A stretch of 64,000 nt of DNA, taken from assembly GCF_002078355.1 (NCBI RefSeq), contig NZ_CP015363.1, positions 558,001 to 622,000 of the forward strand, read 5' to 3'. The DNA is from Ferroplasma acidiphilum (lineage in GTDB: Archaea; Thermoplasmatota; Thermoplasmata; Thermoplasmatales; Thermoplasmataceae). Positions 1 to 9,056 of this stretch are shown here, piece by piece; the stretch's first letter is position 1; each line of letters opens with the position of its first letter. A program made the position numbers and the translations under genes. The notes below the pieces were generated by a model. The model did not search any database and was not told the origin of the DNA. It saw only the letters and a list, made by a program, of their open reading frames with translations.

Positions 1-124
1 CTTCCTTTACTTCGTTAATAGTGCAAAGTTTTTCTATGCTCGCCGTAATTGCTACCCTTAAATCTTTTAAATTTACATCAACAGATTCGGGAAGAATTCT
101 TAACTGAACCATTACATCTCCCAT
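1..124 (-). CDS. ef1b: Elongation factor 1-beta (aEF-1beta), N-terminal part
   Basis: Only the first 41 codons are in the window; the gene runs off the left edge. The protein begins MGDVMVQLRILPESVDVNL, which matches the start of archaeal aEF-1beta, the nucleotide exchange factor that recharges aEF-1alpha with GTP during translation elongation. The family is about 90 residues long, so a little under half is visible. The ATG at 124-122 lies a few bases downstream of the stop of a zinc-ribbon gene on the same strand. These two genes are commonly adjacent in archaea, which supports both calls and suggests one transcript. Confidence 0.85.
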   Translation of the reverse strand, partial: MGDVMVQLRILPESVDVNLKDLRVAITASIEKLCTINEVKE

Positions 125-128
125 GATA

Positions 129-305
129 TCACGGTCCTATAAATCCACACTTCTGGCACTCATATTTTGTTGAATGCTCTCTGCATTGCTTGCATCTTCC
201 AATCATCTCTTCCCCACACTGGGGGCATTCGAATATTGAATATCCTACCTCCACCAGTCCAATGCCACAGGAAGTACATGTTTCTTTTGTATTTATTTTA
301 ATCAC
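129..305 (-). CDS. HVO_2753-type zinc-finger protein (58 aa)
   Basis: A 58-residue protein with four CxxC pairs at residues 10/13, 27/30, 38/41 and 50/53, ending KCGFIGP. This is the pattern of the small archaeal HVO_2753-like zinc ribbon protein that usually sits directly before aEF-1beta, as it does here with a 4-base gap. Its molecular role is not settled. The start is taken as the GTG at 305-303, because no in-frame ATG lies upstream and a TATA-like stretch (TATAAAAG, about 337-345 on this strand) lies roughly 30-35 bases upstream, allowing a leaderless or short-leader transcript. Four CxxC knuckles suggest two zinc sites. Confidence 0.75.
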   Translation of the reverse strand: MIKINTKETCTSCGIGLVEVGYSIFECPQCGEEMIGRCKQCREHSTKYECQKCGFIGP

Positions 306-386
306 TCTCTTGGACTTTATTAAATAAACCTATTTAACTTTTATATCTCCTTTGATTTTTTTTCTTTCCATTATTCAACGGTATGA

Positions 387-554
387 GGGAATATCGATAA
401 ATTATCAACGGCATCTCGCAATCCATATCTGGATAAAAAAATCCATGAGCGGTTAAAAGAAGTAAAAGATAGGACAGGAAGTCCCGGATGGAAGATGGTG
501 GGCATAAGGGAGCCAAATAAACTGATACAGGATAATGTTATTTATAAATTATAG
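387..554 (+). pseudogene. Possible gene relic, C-terminal 55 codons
   Basis: An open frame of 55 codons without an ATG, GTG or TTG start reads like real protein, including NPYLDKKIHERLKEVKDRTG and GWKMVGIREPNKL. The frame is closed upstream by TGA at 384-386. An ATG at 383-385 in the neighbouring frame gives only MREYR before a stop; a single-base shift near 398 would join it to the open frame. I read this as a degraded small gene or the tail of a removed one. The family is not recognised. The rest of the 309-base interval 306-614 shows nothing else I can support. Confidence 0.3.
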
Positions 555-614
555 AAAGCAGGATAAAGCATCCAGTATGGCATAAACTAATCTAATAGTT
601 GTTTATTACCCTGC

Positions 615-857
615 ATGGAAATATTATACAGTAATAAGAAAGCAGAATTTGGTGAAAAGGAATATTTTATAGCTTCACACGAACCTCTTTATTATGGTTT
701 AATAATAAGCCCCTCATCCGATCTATGGAGTTACATGGTTGAATCAGGAAAAGTCGAATGTAAAATTGAAAATGAAATCAGAAAATACTTAATTCCATAC
801 AGAATTGATGTTGGGGAAAATAGCATATTTTTTATTACAGCTGATCCGGAAGATTAG
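615..857 (+). CDS. Hypothetical small protein (80 aa)
   Basis: An 80-residue soluble protein starting MEILYSNKKAEF and ending ITADPED, mixed in composition and without cysteines or membrane segments. No family is recognised. The predicted pattern of alternating hydrophobic residues near the C-terminus suggests a small beta-rich domain. Its stop overlaps by 4 bases the 3' end of the convergent site-2 protease gene. No ribosome site precedes the ATG, as expected for a leaderless gene. It is kept as a gene because of its normal composition and snug fit between neighbours, but a spurious frame is possible. Confidence 0.5.
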   Translation: MEILYSNKKAEFGEKEYFIASHEPLYYGLIISPSSDLWSYMVESGKVECKIENEIRKYLIPYRIDVGENSIFFITADPED

Positions 858-1468
858 ATTCCTAATATAGCCGGAAGGAACCCATCTACTATATTTAATA
901 TTATAGCCAGCAAGAATACACCTGCAAAGATTTTGCTGTTCCAGTAAAATACTTTGCTCCCATCAAGTGGAGGAAATGGTATCAAATTAAACAGGGCAAA
1001 CCAGAGATTTAACCATGCCACCCATATTAAGATTGTTGATGCCACGCCGGTAATGCCAGAAAATGTTACTGCCAGGAAAGCAATTACTCCGATTATTATG
1101 TTCGTACCCGGTCCCGCCAGTGCTATTTTTCCCTCACTATCCCTGTCATACAGCCCTGCAAACTGGACTGCACCCGGGGCAGCAAAGATAAATCCGAACA
1201 CCGATGTTATCAGTGCAAGAAGGATCCCTACAGGCCATAACTTGAAAAATGCAACTGCACCGAGCCTTCTGGCAACTTCCCTGTGGGCCATTTCATGCAT
1301 AAGGAAAGCGGTTACAGTTACGGAGAACCCTATAAGTACTTCGATTTCCAGTGTTTTTATGTCCGGTACCCCACGAAGTCCACCATTGATCATAAGGGTG
1401 AAAGCTATAGTTAAAACGATTACTGCTATTATAATATCATTTCCTTCGTTATTCCTGTTGTACATCAT
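854..1468 (-). CDS. Site-2 protease family intramembrane metalloprotease (M50)
   Basis: A 204-residue membrane protein with the two hallmarks of site-2 proteases: HEMAH (His58, Glu59, His62), the zinc-binding HExxH motif inside a membrane helix, and FNLIPFPPLDGSK (about 160-172) with the third zinc ligand Asp169. About five or six hydrophobic segments are visible. Such enzymes cut membrane-spanning proteins, often in signalling. There is no PDZ or CBS domain, so this is a minimal member. Its ATG shares one base with the TAA of the large helical-repeat gene upstream (TAATG), so the two are co-transcribed and probably translationally coupled. Confidence 0.85.
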   Translation of the reverse strand: MMYNRNNEGNDIIIAVIVLTIAFTLMINGGLRGVPDIKTLEIEVLIGFSVTVTAFLMHEMAHREVARRLGAVAFFKLWPVGILLALITSVFGFIFAAPGAVQFAGLYDRDSEGKIALAGPGTNIIIGVIAFLAVTFSGITGVASTILIWVAWLNLWFALFNLIPFPPLDGSKVFYWNSKIFAGVFLLAIILNIVDGFLPAILGI

Positions 1469-4400
1469 TAATTTAACATCCCATTTTTCATTTTTCCTGC
1501 AATGTATATTGCATCCATTAGTCCGACATTGTATTTCGTTATTATCTTAATAATATCAGGTTCATTGCCCATATCACCACTATTAATGGAACCCCCATTT
1601 TCAGACAATTTCTCTATTTTATAATACCCTTCCATGCATCTCTTTATGAAAATATAGAAATTCTTTGATTTTATTACATTCCCGGTTACCTTATAAATGT
1701 GGTATATTTTTATATCCCTTATATCTGAAATACCAATTGTGTTTAGTCTGCCAATAATATTTACGGATTCGTTATTATATTCCTTGGCATCAATATAAGA
1801 ATACGGTTCCTTGTTAGTAATGAATTCATAGACATCATTTGCAAGGTATGCAGGTACCATGGCACTTAGTTCGGCAGGTTGTGAAACTTTTTGATCCACG
1901 TACTCCGTATCAAATACTTTTTTAGTGACTTCCACTATCATTCTTGTTCTATAGGAAGATCTGAGTTTTGAATTTATGCTTTCACTGGTATCTACATTGA
2001 TAATACCGTGATAATCATGCATTAATGCTCTCGTTGCCGCGTAGTTAAATAATTTAATCTGTGAATATATCCAGTATTTTATGTTCTCTGCATTTACAAA
2101 TTCCCTGTTGTTATTAAATATGTTTGCCAGCGAACTATAATCCCTCAGGTCATAGAAAATATGCACCATTCTATTAAATGATGAAATATCCTTTTTCTCA
2201 TGGAAGCGATCATAAGTGGTTTCGAGAGCCTCGTTTAAATTCCCATTCTGAATTAAAGAATTTATAAGGCGTTCAAAAAGTATGTTTTCATCCGGATAAT
2301 AGCTGATAAGTGTTTTCAGGATGTCTATCTCATCCTCATATAGTTCCAGTTCATCGAATTTGTTTGCAAGCAATTCACCCAGAATTTTGTCATGGCTTTT
2401 ATTGAAAAGACCAACCATAAAGGTCTTTACCGGCATGTTTTCCCATGCACGTGTTATAAGGAACTCCGGTATTTTGATATTATTGTAATGATATTGCGTG
2501 ATTTCCCTTACTTTTCCAAATTCTTTCCTGTTGTAATAATAGACCATCAAATGAAACCATTCCCCTGTGGATTCCATTGCATTAATAATGGCACTGGACA
2601 ATGGGACACCCATAAAAAGTTCCTGAAAAAGTGGGTTTTTCACTGCAATACTATTTCTTACATATGCCAGGTTGAAGTATTCCAGAGATTTTTTTAATAT
2701 CCTTTTGCTGTAATAGTAACTTGAAAGTATTATGTAACCTTCATAATACTTATTTTTATAATGTTCCAGAAAATATACGGCAGTCAGCTCATTATCCTTT
2801 TTCAGGATAGAATAATGATTTACCACATCCTCAGAATTTCCCCCATATAGAAGTGAAAGGGCAGAGTATTTAAGGACAGATTTATAGTCCCTCAAACAAT
2901 AGCTTTTTAGCCTGTACAAATATACGTTTTTAATATCAATCTTTTCCAGATATTCCCGGAATTCCTCACTAACATCTATATTTCTGCTTACCACAAAATT
3001 GTAAATCATGCCAAAAATATCGGTAAAGCCTAAATCTATAGCAGATTTTGTGTAGGTTTCTGCATTTGTATTTTTTGCCAGAGCAATATTAATCCGCAAT
3101 GCAAGGAAATCGACATTATCTAAAACAGAGATAGCTTCCTCAACATGCTTTATGGCATCCCCAAAATTTGAATCCTGAAATTCGATATACGCCCTGAAAT
3201 AATAATAAAATGCATCAGGGTCTTTGCTATACAAAGAATCCAGAATTGTTGAAGCTTCATGGTAACGTTTTGTTTTTATAAGTGCTTTAGTAATGGGATA
3301 TAAAAAATATCTTGAATCGTTCATGTCGCCAATATCCTCTCCATTCTTTATGGATTCGATATTGGAAAGTATTGATGATATTATCTGATACCTGTCAATG
3401 TCAAGAAGGTTCCTTATGTAACGCCTGTCAAAAAAATTGTCCTTTCTGGTAGATGTGGCAAGTATATAGATTCCGGCCAGTGACCCGGCATTTTTTACTT
3501 TTCCGGCATATTTCATATAATCAAAATTTTTCCGCCCCTGCATATATGAGATTACCATTTCAAGAATTGTGCCCTGCTTATTTATACTATTAAACTTCCT
3601 GATATTTTCATTAGTTTTTATTTTTTCAAAGATACCATCAACTACCCTACCGGAATCAAGTAAAGATCGCTCTGTCGTTATAATCTCAATGGCATCTTCA
3701 ATTCTGTTTAAATATATAAGTGAACTGCAATATTCAGGTTTAAACTCATTAATCAGGTTCTTTTCAGTTACGTATGAAAGAATCTTGCTGTACTCCTGAT
3801 TTTCATACAGGTAATTGACAATAATTCTATAATTTTCATGATCTGTATTTCCCTTTTCTATCAATTGTATTGCAATTTTATATAACATTTCCTGATTGTC
3901 TACCGCTCTGAAATATTTAGCAAATAACTCCAGTACTTCAGTATCATCGCCAAAATTTGACCGGTACCTGTTTAAATCCAATTCAGCTTCACTATATAAA
4001 TCAAGTACAATTTCACTCTCAATTTTATAAAGCAACAATTTTTTATTTGTTCCCAGATTTTTTTCTATTAAGTTTATATAATTGATAAGGGAATAATAAT
4101 CTTTAATTGCATAAGTAATATCTATAATTCGCTCAAGAACATTTTTATCTTCGTTATAATAAATATACTTATAAATTTTTAAAGCATTTTCATAATAGCC
4201 GAGGTGATAATATGCATCAGCCAATAATGCATTATCCGGTTCATTAACATCGGAAAATTCTACAACTTTTTCGTATTCTCCAAGATATGAATAGTATTTT
4301 CTGATATCTATATTATTATAATGAATACGGTTTTTAAGGATATCATGCAGCAACTCTTTGAGTTTATCCTTCTGGTTAAATTCTACATAAATATCTGCCA

Positions 4401-4977
4401 GGGAAAAATAACAGGTTGAATAAGGTATTTTTGAAATACATATAGAAAGAATTTTCTCAAGGTCATTGATACTGCCGTTTGTTTGAAAAAGTGCAGTTAA
4501 TCGCCGGATTTCCTGCTCACCCGGCATTGTGGCAAAATATTCTTTGAATATTCCTTCATCAAATACTCCTGCAATAGATAGGTATTCTACAGCCTTTTCC
4601 GGCTGTGATTTATTTATCAATTCATCAAAATCTTTTTTAACATTGGCCAGGCTTAAAATATCTATATTAGATGTAACAAAATGAATGAAATCGTCAATCT
4701 TTCCATCAGAATATAATTTTAAAGCTTTATATTCCAGTATCAGAGGGCTTTTATCATCTATATATGTAAGGGCACTGTAAAGGTCAGCTGATATTTCAGC
4801 ATCCCTGAGTGCATTTAACAATATATCAGAAATCTGTGTGTCATATACCTCCCTGATAGCATTTTTTTCTTTAATAATGAAACCGGTAAATATATCAATG
4901 TTGTTCTTTTCTATAGATTTCTTCAACATTGTCTTTAATTTCTTTCTTACCATTAGACGCTCTACGGCGATCATCAA
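1468..4977 (-). CDS. Giant helical-repeat (TPR-like) protein, 1,169 aa
   Basis: A 1,169-residue protein built almost entirely of amphipathic helix pairs with aromatic-rich TPR-like units (for example AYYHLGYYENALKIY, DAFYYYFRAYIEFQDSNFGDAI, EAISVLDN). No enzymatic motif, signal peptide or membrane segment is visible, so it is probably a cytoplasmic scaffold. The last 60 residues contain a helical tail. The family is not recognised beyond the repeat. It is the upstream partner of a site-2 protease with a one-base overlap. The start at 4977 has in-frame alternatives (Met2, or Met9 in MVRKKLK). The function is unknown; a role in presenting substrates to the protease is only a hypothesis. Confidence 0.75.
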   Translation of the reverse strand: MMIAVERLMVRKKLKTMLKKSIEKNNIDIFTGFIIKEKNAIREVYDTQISDILLNALRDAEISADLYSALTYIDDKSPLILEYKALKLYSDGKIDDFIHFVTSNIDILSLANVKKDFDELINKSQPEKAVEYLSIAGVFDEGIFKEYFATMPGEQEIRRLTALFQTNGSINDLEKILSICISKIPYSTCYFSLADIYVEFNQKDKLKELLHDILKNRIHYNNIDIRKYYSYLGEYEKVVEFSDVNEPDNALLADAYYHLGYYENALKIYKYIYYNEDKNVLERIIDITYAIKDYYSLINYINLIEKNLGTNKKLLLYKIESEIVLDLYSEAELDLNRYRSNFGDDTEVLELFAKYFRAVDNQEMLYKIAIQLIEKGNTDHENYRIIVNYLYENQEYSKILSYVTEKNLINEFKPEYCSSLIYLNRIEDAIEIITTERSLLDSGRVVDGIFEKIKTNENIRKFNSINKQGTILEMVISYMQGRKNFDYMKYAGKVKNAGSLAGIYILATSTRKDNFFDRRYIRNLLDIDRYQIISSILSNIESIKNGEDIGDMNDSRYFLYPITKALIKTKRYHEASTILDSLYSKDPDAFYYYFRAYIEFQDSNFGDAIKHVEEAISVLDNVDFLALRINIALAKNTNAETYTKSAIDLGFTDIFGMIYNFVVSRNIDVSEEFREYLEKIDIKNVYLYRLKSYCLRDYKSVLKYSALSLLYGGNSEDVVNHYSILKKDNELTAVYFLEHYKNKYYEGYIILSSYYYSKRILKKSLEYFNLAYVRNSIAVKNPLFQELFMGVPLSSAIINAMESTGEWFHLMVYYYNRKEFGKVREITQYHYNNIKIPEFLITRAWENMPVKTFMVGLFNKSHDKILGELLANKFDELELYEDEIDILKTLISYYPDENILFERLINSLIQNGNLNEALETTYDRFHEKKDISSFNRMVHIFYDLRDYSSLANIFNNNREFVNAENIKYWIYSQIKLFNYAATRALMHDYHGIINVDTSESINSKLRSSYRTRMIVEVTKKVFDTEYVDQKVSQPAELSAMVPAYLANDVYEFITNKEPYSYIDAKEYNNESVNIIGRLNTIGISDIRDIKIYHIYKVTGNVIKSKNFYIFIKRCMEGYYKIEKLSENGGSINSGDMGNEPDIIKIITKYNVGLMDAIYIAGKMKNGMLN

Positions 4978-5309
4978 TAGTGTAGTTTCACGATGGTATA
5001 TTAGTTTATTGCAATTCTGAGCCTATTAAAATTTTAGAAGGTTTTCATTTACTATTCTATTCCATTTTTAATATGTCGCAGCACGCTATCTTCCTGCATT
5101 TAGTTGCCGTTGAATCAGCATCCCGGACTCTCTGGAATTGCTTAACTTCTTTCCCACGTTAAACATTTATTAAGATTACATTTTAGGTACAAAGAAAAAT
5201 TTCATTATATATTCCCAATACTTATTTACAGGACACACAATCTTTTGAATTAGTTCAATGAAAACTTATGCACGAATTCATATATGCGCAGACAAGAAAA
5301 AATTCTAAA
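4978..5309. other. Intergenic region, possible gene relic inside
   Basis: This 332-base stretch lies upstream of the helical-repeat gene and downstream of the methyltransferase gene. Most of it is AT-rich and shows no gene. The block at about 5070-5170 is richer in G and C and carries short open frames on the minus strand, one beginning MFNVGKKLSNSRESG and another with ATKCRKIACCDILKM. Each is about 25-33 codons and lacks a plausible start or partner. It may be the remains of a lost gene; no family is recognised. Confidence 0.3.
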
Positions 5310-6008
5310 TTATTTAATGACTTCTGTATCCTTTTTAGTACCAATAAAAATGTATACCGATCCAAAGGCTTTCTCCTCAAATGTTACCACATCCATATAT
5401 TTTTTAATTATCTCACGAATTGATGAGTTTGGTGTCAGCCTTTTATATATGTAATAAATGAATCTATAATCTTTTGATTTCTCCCCCGTTAATTTTGCAA
5501 TATAAGGTTGAAAATATTTTAAATAAAATCCGGTGATAAAACTGTAAAATTTATTATCTGATTTTCCCATTGCTATAACTCCCACTGTGCCATTAGAAAC
5601 ACGGACCATTTCCCTGATAACATCTTCTATATTATCCGCAGCATGCAGGGCAAACGTACTCATAACTGAATCAAAAGAATTGTCACGGAAGGGCAAATTG
5701 TTAAATGATGCAAGGACTCTTGTGGAGTCAACTATCGACATGTTCAACATATTTTCTGAATAATCGGTCATTACTACATATGTTTCCTTAATCTGTTTTA
5801 TAATATATGTCAATTCACCCTTTCCGCTTGCAACATCAAGAATTTTTTCCGGCTGTGAAATGTGGAATATTCCATCTACAAGTCTGGTTCTCCACTTTAC
5901 ATCCTGAAAAAATGAGATTAATGCGTTGGCTCTGTCATATGATTTCGGAATTTTATTATAAACATCCCTTAAATCTTTGTCATCAGACATAAACCTATTT
6001 TCTTTCAT
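5310..6008 (-). CDS. SAM-dependent methyltransferase, UbiE/MenG-like
   Basis: A 232-residue class I methyltransferase. Motif I is ILDVASGKGELTY (about 56-68), the acidic loop is MTDYSENML (about 75-83), and the segment PFRDNSFDSVMSTFALH is the post-II/motif IV region. The N-terminal YDRANALISFFQDVKWR closely resembles the UbiE/COQ5/MenG signature, so methylation of a demethylmenaquinone-type quinone is the leading guess. Met7 (MSDDK) is an alternative start. Fifty-two bases upstream on the same strand lies a Trm112-like zinc protein, a family that activates methyltransferases. It could therefore instead be a Trm112-dependent enzyme acting on RNA or protein. Confidence 0.75.
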   Translation of the reverse strand: MKENRFMSDDKDLRDVYNKIPKSYDRANALISFFQDVKWRTRLVDGIFHISQPEKILDVASGKGELTYIIKQIKETYVVMTDYSENMLNMSIVDSTRVLASFNNLPFRDNSFDSVMSTFALHAADNIEDVIREMVRVSNGTVGVIAMGKSDNKFYSFITGFYLKYFQPYIAKLTGEKSKDYRFIYYIYKRLTPNSSIREIIKKYMDVVTFEEKAFGSVYIFIGTKKDTEVIK

Positions 6009-6060
6009 TTAAAATCCACTTCTTTTTAAATATATGTCACAGCATATCATATTCATGATT

Positions 6061-6414
6061 CTATGTTTTTTCGAGTACCTTAATATTAAATGGTTTTCCA
6101 TTGTTTATTACAATATCAGGCAGATCACTTTTATATTTTGTAAGAAATTCCATATCTTTCTTTTCATCCCTGTAGGTATCAGGCAGCAATATGTGTATGC
6201 TATTGATTATGGGATACCATCTTCCACAGGTATTGCATAGCAATATGCCGTTTTTCATATCATGATTCGCTCCGTCGTTGTTAGAATCTGTATACGTGTG
6301 CTCCCCGTGCCCTGGAATTATAACATTATCACCTTCTTCTCTAATTACTGATTTAGAAAATGAATTGCCCCTGCACATAGGGCATGCAATCAGGTCTATT
6401 AAATCATATTGCAT
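6061..6414 (-). CDS. Trm112-like zinc-binding protein
   Basis: A 117-residue protein with CPMC (Cys11, Cys14) near the start and LLCNTCGRWYPI (Cys60, Cys63) followed by ILLPD, the layout of the Trm112 family (small zinc proteins that bind, stabilise and activate several methyltransferases in archaea and eukaryotes). It has a longer insert between the cysteine pairs (about residues 20-55) than the shortest family members. It precedes the methyltransferase gene on the same strand with a 52-base gap. Another possibility is a generic zinc ribbon, but the GRWYPI...LLPD stretch argues for Trm112. Confidence 0.75.
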   Translation of the reverse strand: MQYDLIDLIACPMCRGNSFSKSVIREEGDNVIIPGHGEHTYTDSNNDGANHDMKNGILLCNTCGRWYPIINSIHILLPDTYRDEKKDMEFLTKYKSDLPDIVINNGKPFNIKVLEKT

Positions 6415-6535
6415 TTAAACATCTACTATCTTTAACCGGATTCCATATATATGTTTTTTTATATGCTAATTATATAAATTATAAAAATATAAAACATATA
6501 AAATCTAAATACCCGGTAAAAAATATATAATATGC

Positions 6536-7099
6536 CTACGGTGGTGCCTGCAAATGCCCATATATGGCTTCATATCCAATGAACAGTGCAATTAGGGCGG
6601 TAAGCGCAAGCAATATGAACGCAACATAATAAAGGTACTTCCTGTCTTTTTCCGGCTTTGCAAATAAAACAACCGAGTAGACCGCAGATATGCCACTCAT
6701 TATATAGAGCCCCATTGCAGCAAACAAATTATCGCCGCTTTCCAGCTTAAAATTAACCATTGCTGCACTTTCAATAAATAGGTACACTCCTAACATTACT
6801 CCGGGAATTGAAAGAGTCCTTAAATTATACCCTTTGTAGATCATTATGGAACCTGCAATAAGCAGCATTCCAAGTATCATAATAGGGTCTCCAAATAGCA
6901 TATTGTATGAACCGGGCAATGGCCAGAACTCAGACATTTCAAACCCGGACATAAAATCAAAACCACCAAAGATAAAGGCTGGAACTACTAACTCTTTCAC
7001 ATCTCTACCCTTTGCGACTTGATAAAAAAACGCGGAAATCAAGCCTGCACTTACACCCAAACTTAATAGCATCACAGCTAACGGGTCAACAAATCCCAT
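6536..7099 (-). CDS. Six-helix membrane protein, DUF981-like
   Basis: A 187-residue integral membrane protein with about six hydrophobic segments, starting MGFVDPLAVMLLSLG. The stretch FIFGGFDFMSGFEMSEFWPLPGSYNMLFGDP between helices 2 and 3 looks like that of the archaeal DUF981 membrane family, whose function is not known. The call to DUF981 is from memory of the family and is tentative. No charged catalytic cluster is visible. The gene stands alone between the Trm112-like gene and another small membrane-protein gene on the same strand. Confidence 0.6.
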   Translation of the reverse strand: MGFVDPLAVMLLSLGVSAGLISAFFYQVAKGRDVKELVVPAFIFGGFDFMSGFEMSEFWPLPGSYNMLFGDPIMILGMLLIAGSIMIYKGYNLRTLSIPGVMLGVYLFIESAAMVNFKLESGDNLFAAMGLYIMSGISAVYSVVLFAKPEKDRKYLYYVAFILLALTALIALFIGYEAIYGHLQAPP

Positions 7100-7206
7100 A
7101 TAAAATCACAACAATTTATTTCATATCTTTATTTATATATTTCCTATTTTATGAATATATTCACATAATTAATATTATGGAATGCCAGTTCCGGGATTTA
7201 TAAGAA

Positions 7207-7545
7207 TTAAACCAGCATAGTCAGCATTGCGTGTGATATCAATATTAAAGTCGACAACATGTTAAACCCGGTAAACTCAAACAGTGCTATTCCTATACCC
7301 GCTCCAAGAAACATTGAGGAAATAAGGTATGCAAGTGTCCTTATGCCAAAAAATAAAATTATGCCTGTAACCAGTGCAATAATTGGAGCATAGACACTTT
7401 GCGAAATGGTTATGCCCGCGGTGGAATAATGCAACAGATATGGATATAAAAATGCAACAAATTTTGCACCAAATACAAATCCAATTATTATTCCTATTAC
7501 AGTTTCAATATCGTTTTTCAACCTGATATATTTTTTAATGTCCAT
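7207..7545 (-). CDS. Small membrane protein (112 aa), unknown
   Basis: A 112-residue protein with three or four hydrophobic segments (about residues 14-36, 46-70, 72-92 and 94-112) and a short charged N-terminus MDIKKYIRLKNDIE. The Gly-rich segment FLGAGIGIALFEF is typical of packed membrane helices. No family is recognised. It is on the same strand as the DUF981-like gene, 107 bases upstream, and divergent from the permease at 7678, with which it shares a 132-base AT-rich promoter region. Confidence 0.55.
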   Translation of the reverse strand: MDIKKYIRLKNDIETVIGIIIGFVFGAKFVAFLYPYLLHYSTAGITISQSVYAPIIALVTGIILFFGIRTLAYLISSMFLGAGIGIALFEFTGFNMLSTLILISHAMLTMLV

Positions 7546-7677
7546 TAAAGCTTATAAATAAATTCGCTGTTTAAATATTTCGATTTTGCTGTTTTAATTT
7601 TCTATATATATACATATATATTATACTTTAATGTATAGTTTAGCTTATTTTTATATATAATAAAATGATACGGGCAT

Positions 7678-9054
7678 ATGGAAAATCAATTAAAATCAAA
7701 CGCCATATCACTTCATGGATTAATTTTTCAGGGCATGGGGCAATTATCTCCATTATTTACATTTGACGGAATCATAAGTGTTGCAGCATTTGCTGAGGGG
7801 GCAAGCCCATTAGCTTTCCTTATAGGGTTAATTGCATCACTCCTCACCGGAAATACTCTTTACCAGTTTTCTAAAAGAACTGCAAGTGCAAGGGGTTATT
7901 ATGGATATTCCGGATACTCATTGGGGAACCACGCAGGATTCATTACCAGTTACCTGTACCTTATATACCAGCTGGCAAATCTCATATTCATTCTATCATT
8001 TTTTATAATGATATTCAATCCAGCTATCCTATATCTTACCGGTGTAAATGTACCATATTATTATGGAATTATACTGGTAATCGCTATCAGCATACCTTCA
8101 TTTTATGCAATTTACAAAGGTATTGTCCCATCGTTTAAATCACAGATAATTATAAATGTGGTGGAGATAATATTTGTTGTTTCAATTTCTATTATAATTA
8201 TAGTGACATCCAGGGACAATACCCTTTCTGTGTTTACACCTATATCAGGATATAAGAACCTGTTCCTCGGGTTCATAACAGGAAGTTTTCTTGCATATAC
8301 TGGATATGGTTCTATTGTACCACTTGGCGAAGAGGCACAGGCCCCGAGAAAAAATATAGGTATAGCAATAGTAGCTATGCTGTTGATCATCGGTGTGCTT
8401 GACCTTCTAATTTCCTATGCACTGGTAGTAGGATTCGGCCTTAGCAACATGTCCAGTTTTTCAGACACCGTTATCCCTGCATTTATTGTCATAAAATCAC
8501 ATATAGGGCTATATACTTCCATGTTCTTCCTGGCTTTCAACTTTTTTATAATTTACACGCTGTTCAATACAATAGGCACGGCTATAACACGGAACATATA
8601 TTCTATGGCACGTGACGGTTACCTGCCACCTGCATTTTCAAAATTAAATAAGCATAACGCGCCGCAAAATGCACTTTTCCTCCTTCTCGGGATTTTTATC
8701 GCTGTAGGTGGAATTTCTACCTATATATTTTACAGTTCATTTAATGTAAATGGATTTTTGAACCAGTTCATATTCTATGCAACCATAAGCACACTTGCTA
8801 CATTAATCATCCACATGATTGTGAATTCCGGGCTATCAAAGGTTCATAAAAATTTTACCTTTGATATTTTAATCCCATCTGTCTCAACAATTATAATACT
8901 TATTGCTCTGTATTACGCCATTTCTACCCTGGCATTTCCATTCACATACGCACTTATTATTATGGCATTGTACATAATTATTGTAGTAGTTATGGACCTA
9001 TCATTAAAAGGAAAAATGAAAAATATAAACTTTAATTCAGCTGTTGATAAATAA
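7678..9054 (+). CDS. APC-family amino-acid permease
   Basis: A 458-residue protein with about 12 hydrophobic segments, of the size and architecture of amino acid-polyamine-organocation transporters. The first helix region (GLIFQGMGQLSPLFTFDG) carries the family's unwound substrate-binding segment in place of a strict GSxxGxG, and the central loop SGSFLAYTGYGSIVPLGEEAQAPRKNIG matches the consensus around helix 6 (GYxxxxxxxEEaknPrk..). The substrate is not deducible. A TATA-like TTTATATAT at 7648-7656 lies about 26 bases before the ATG, so the mRNA is probably leaderless. The gene is convergent with the isochorismatase-fold gene, with only 2 bases between their ends. Confidence 0.85.
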   Translation: MENQLKSNAISLHGLIFQGMGQLSPLFTFDGIISVAAFAEGASPLAFLIGLIASLLTGNTLYQFSKRTASARGYYGYSGYSLGNHAGFITSYLYLIYQLANLIFILSFFIMIFNPAILYLTGVNVPYYYGIILVIAISIPSFYAIYKGIVPSFKSQIIINVVEIIFVVSISIIIIVTSRDNTLSVFTPISGYKNLFLGFITGSFLAYTGYGSIVPLGEEAQAPRKNIGIAIVAMLLIIGVLDLLISYALVVGFGLSNMSSFSDTVIPAFIVIKSHIGLYTSMFFLAFNFFIIYTLFNTIGTAITRNIYSMARDGYLPPAFSKLNKHNAPQNALFLLLGIFIAVGGISTYIFYSSFNVNGFLNQFIFYATISTLATLIIHMIVNSGLSKVHKNFTFDILIPSVSTIIILIALYYAISTLAFPFTYALIIMALYIIIVVVMDLSLKGKMKNINFNSAVDK

Positions 9055-9056
9055 AA

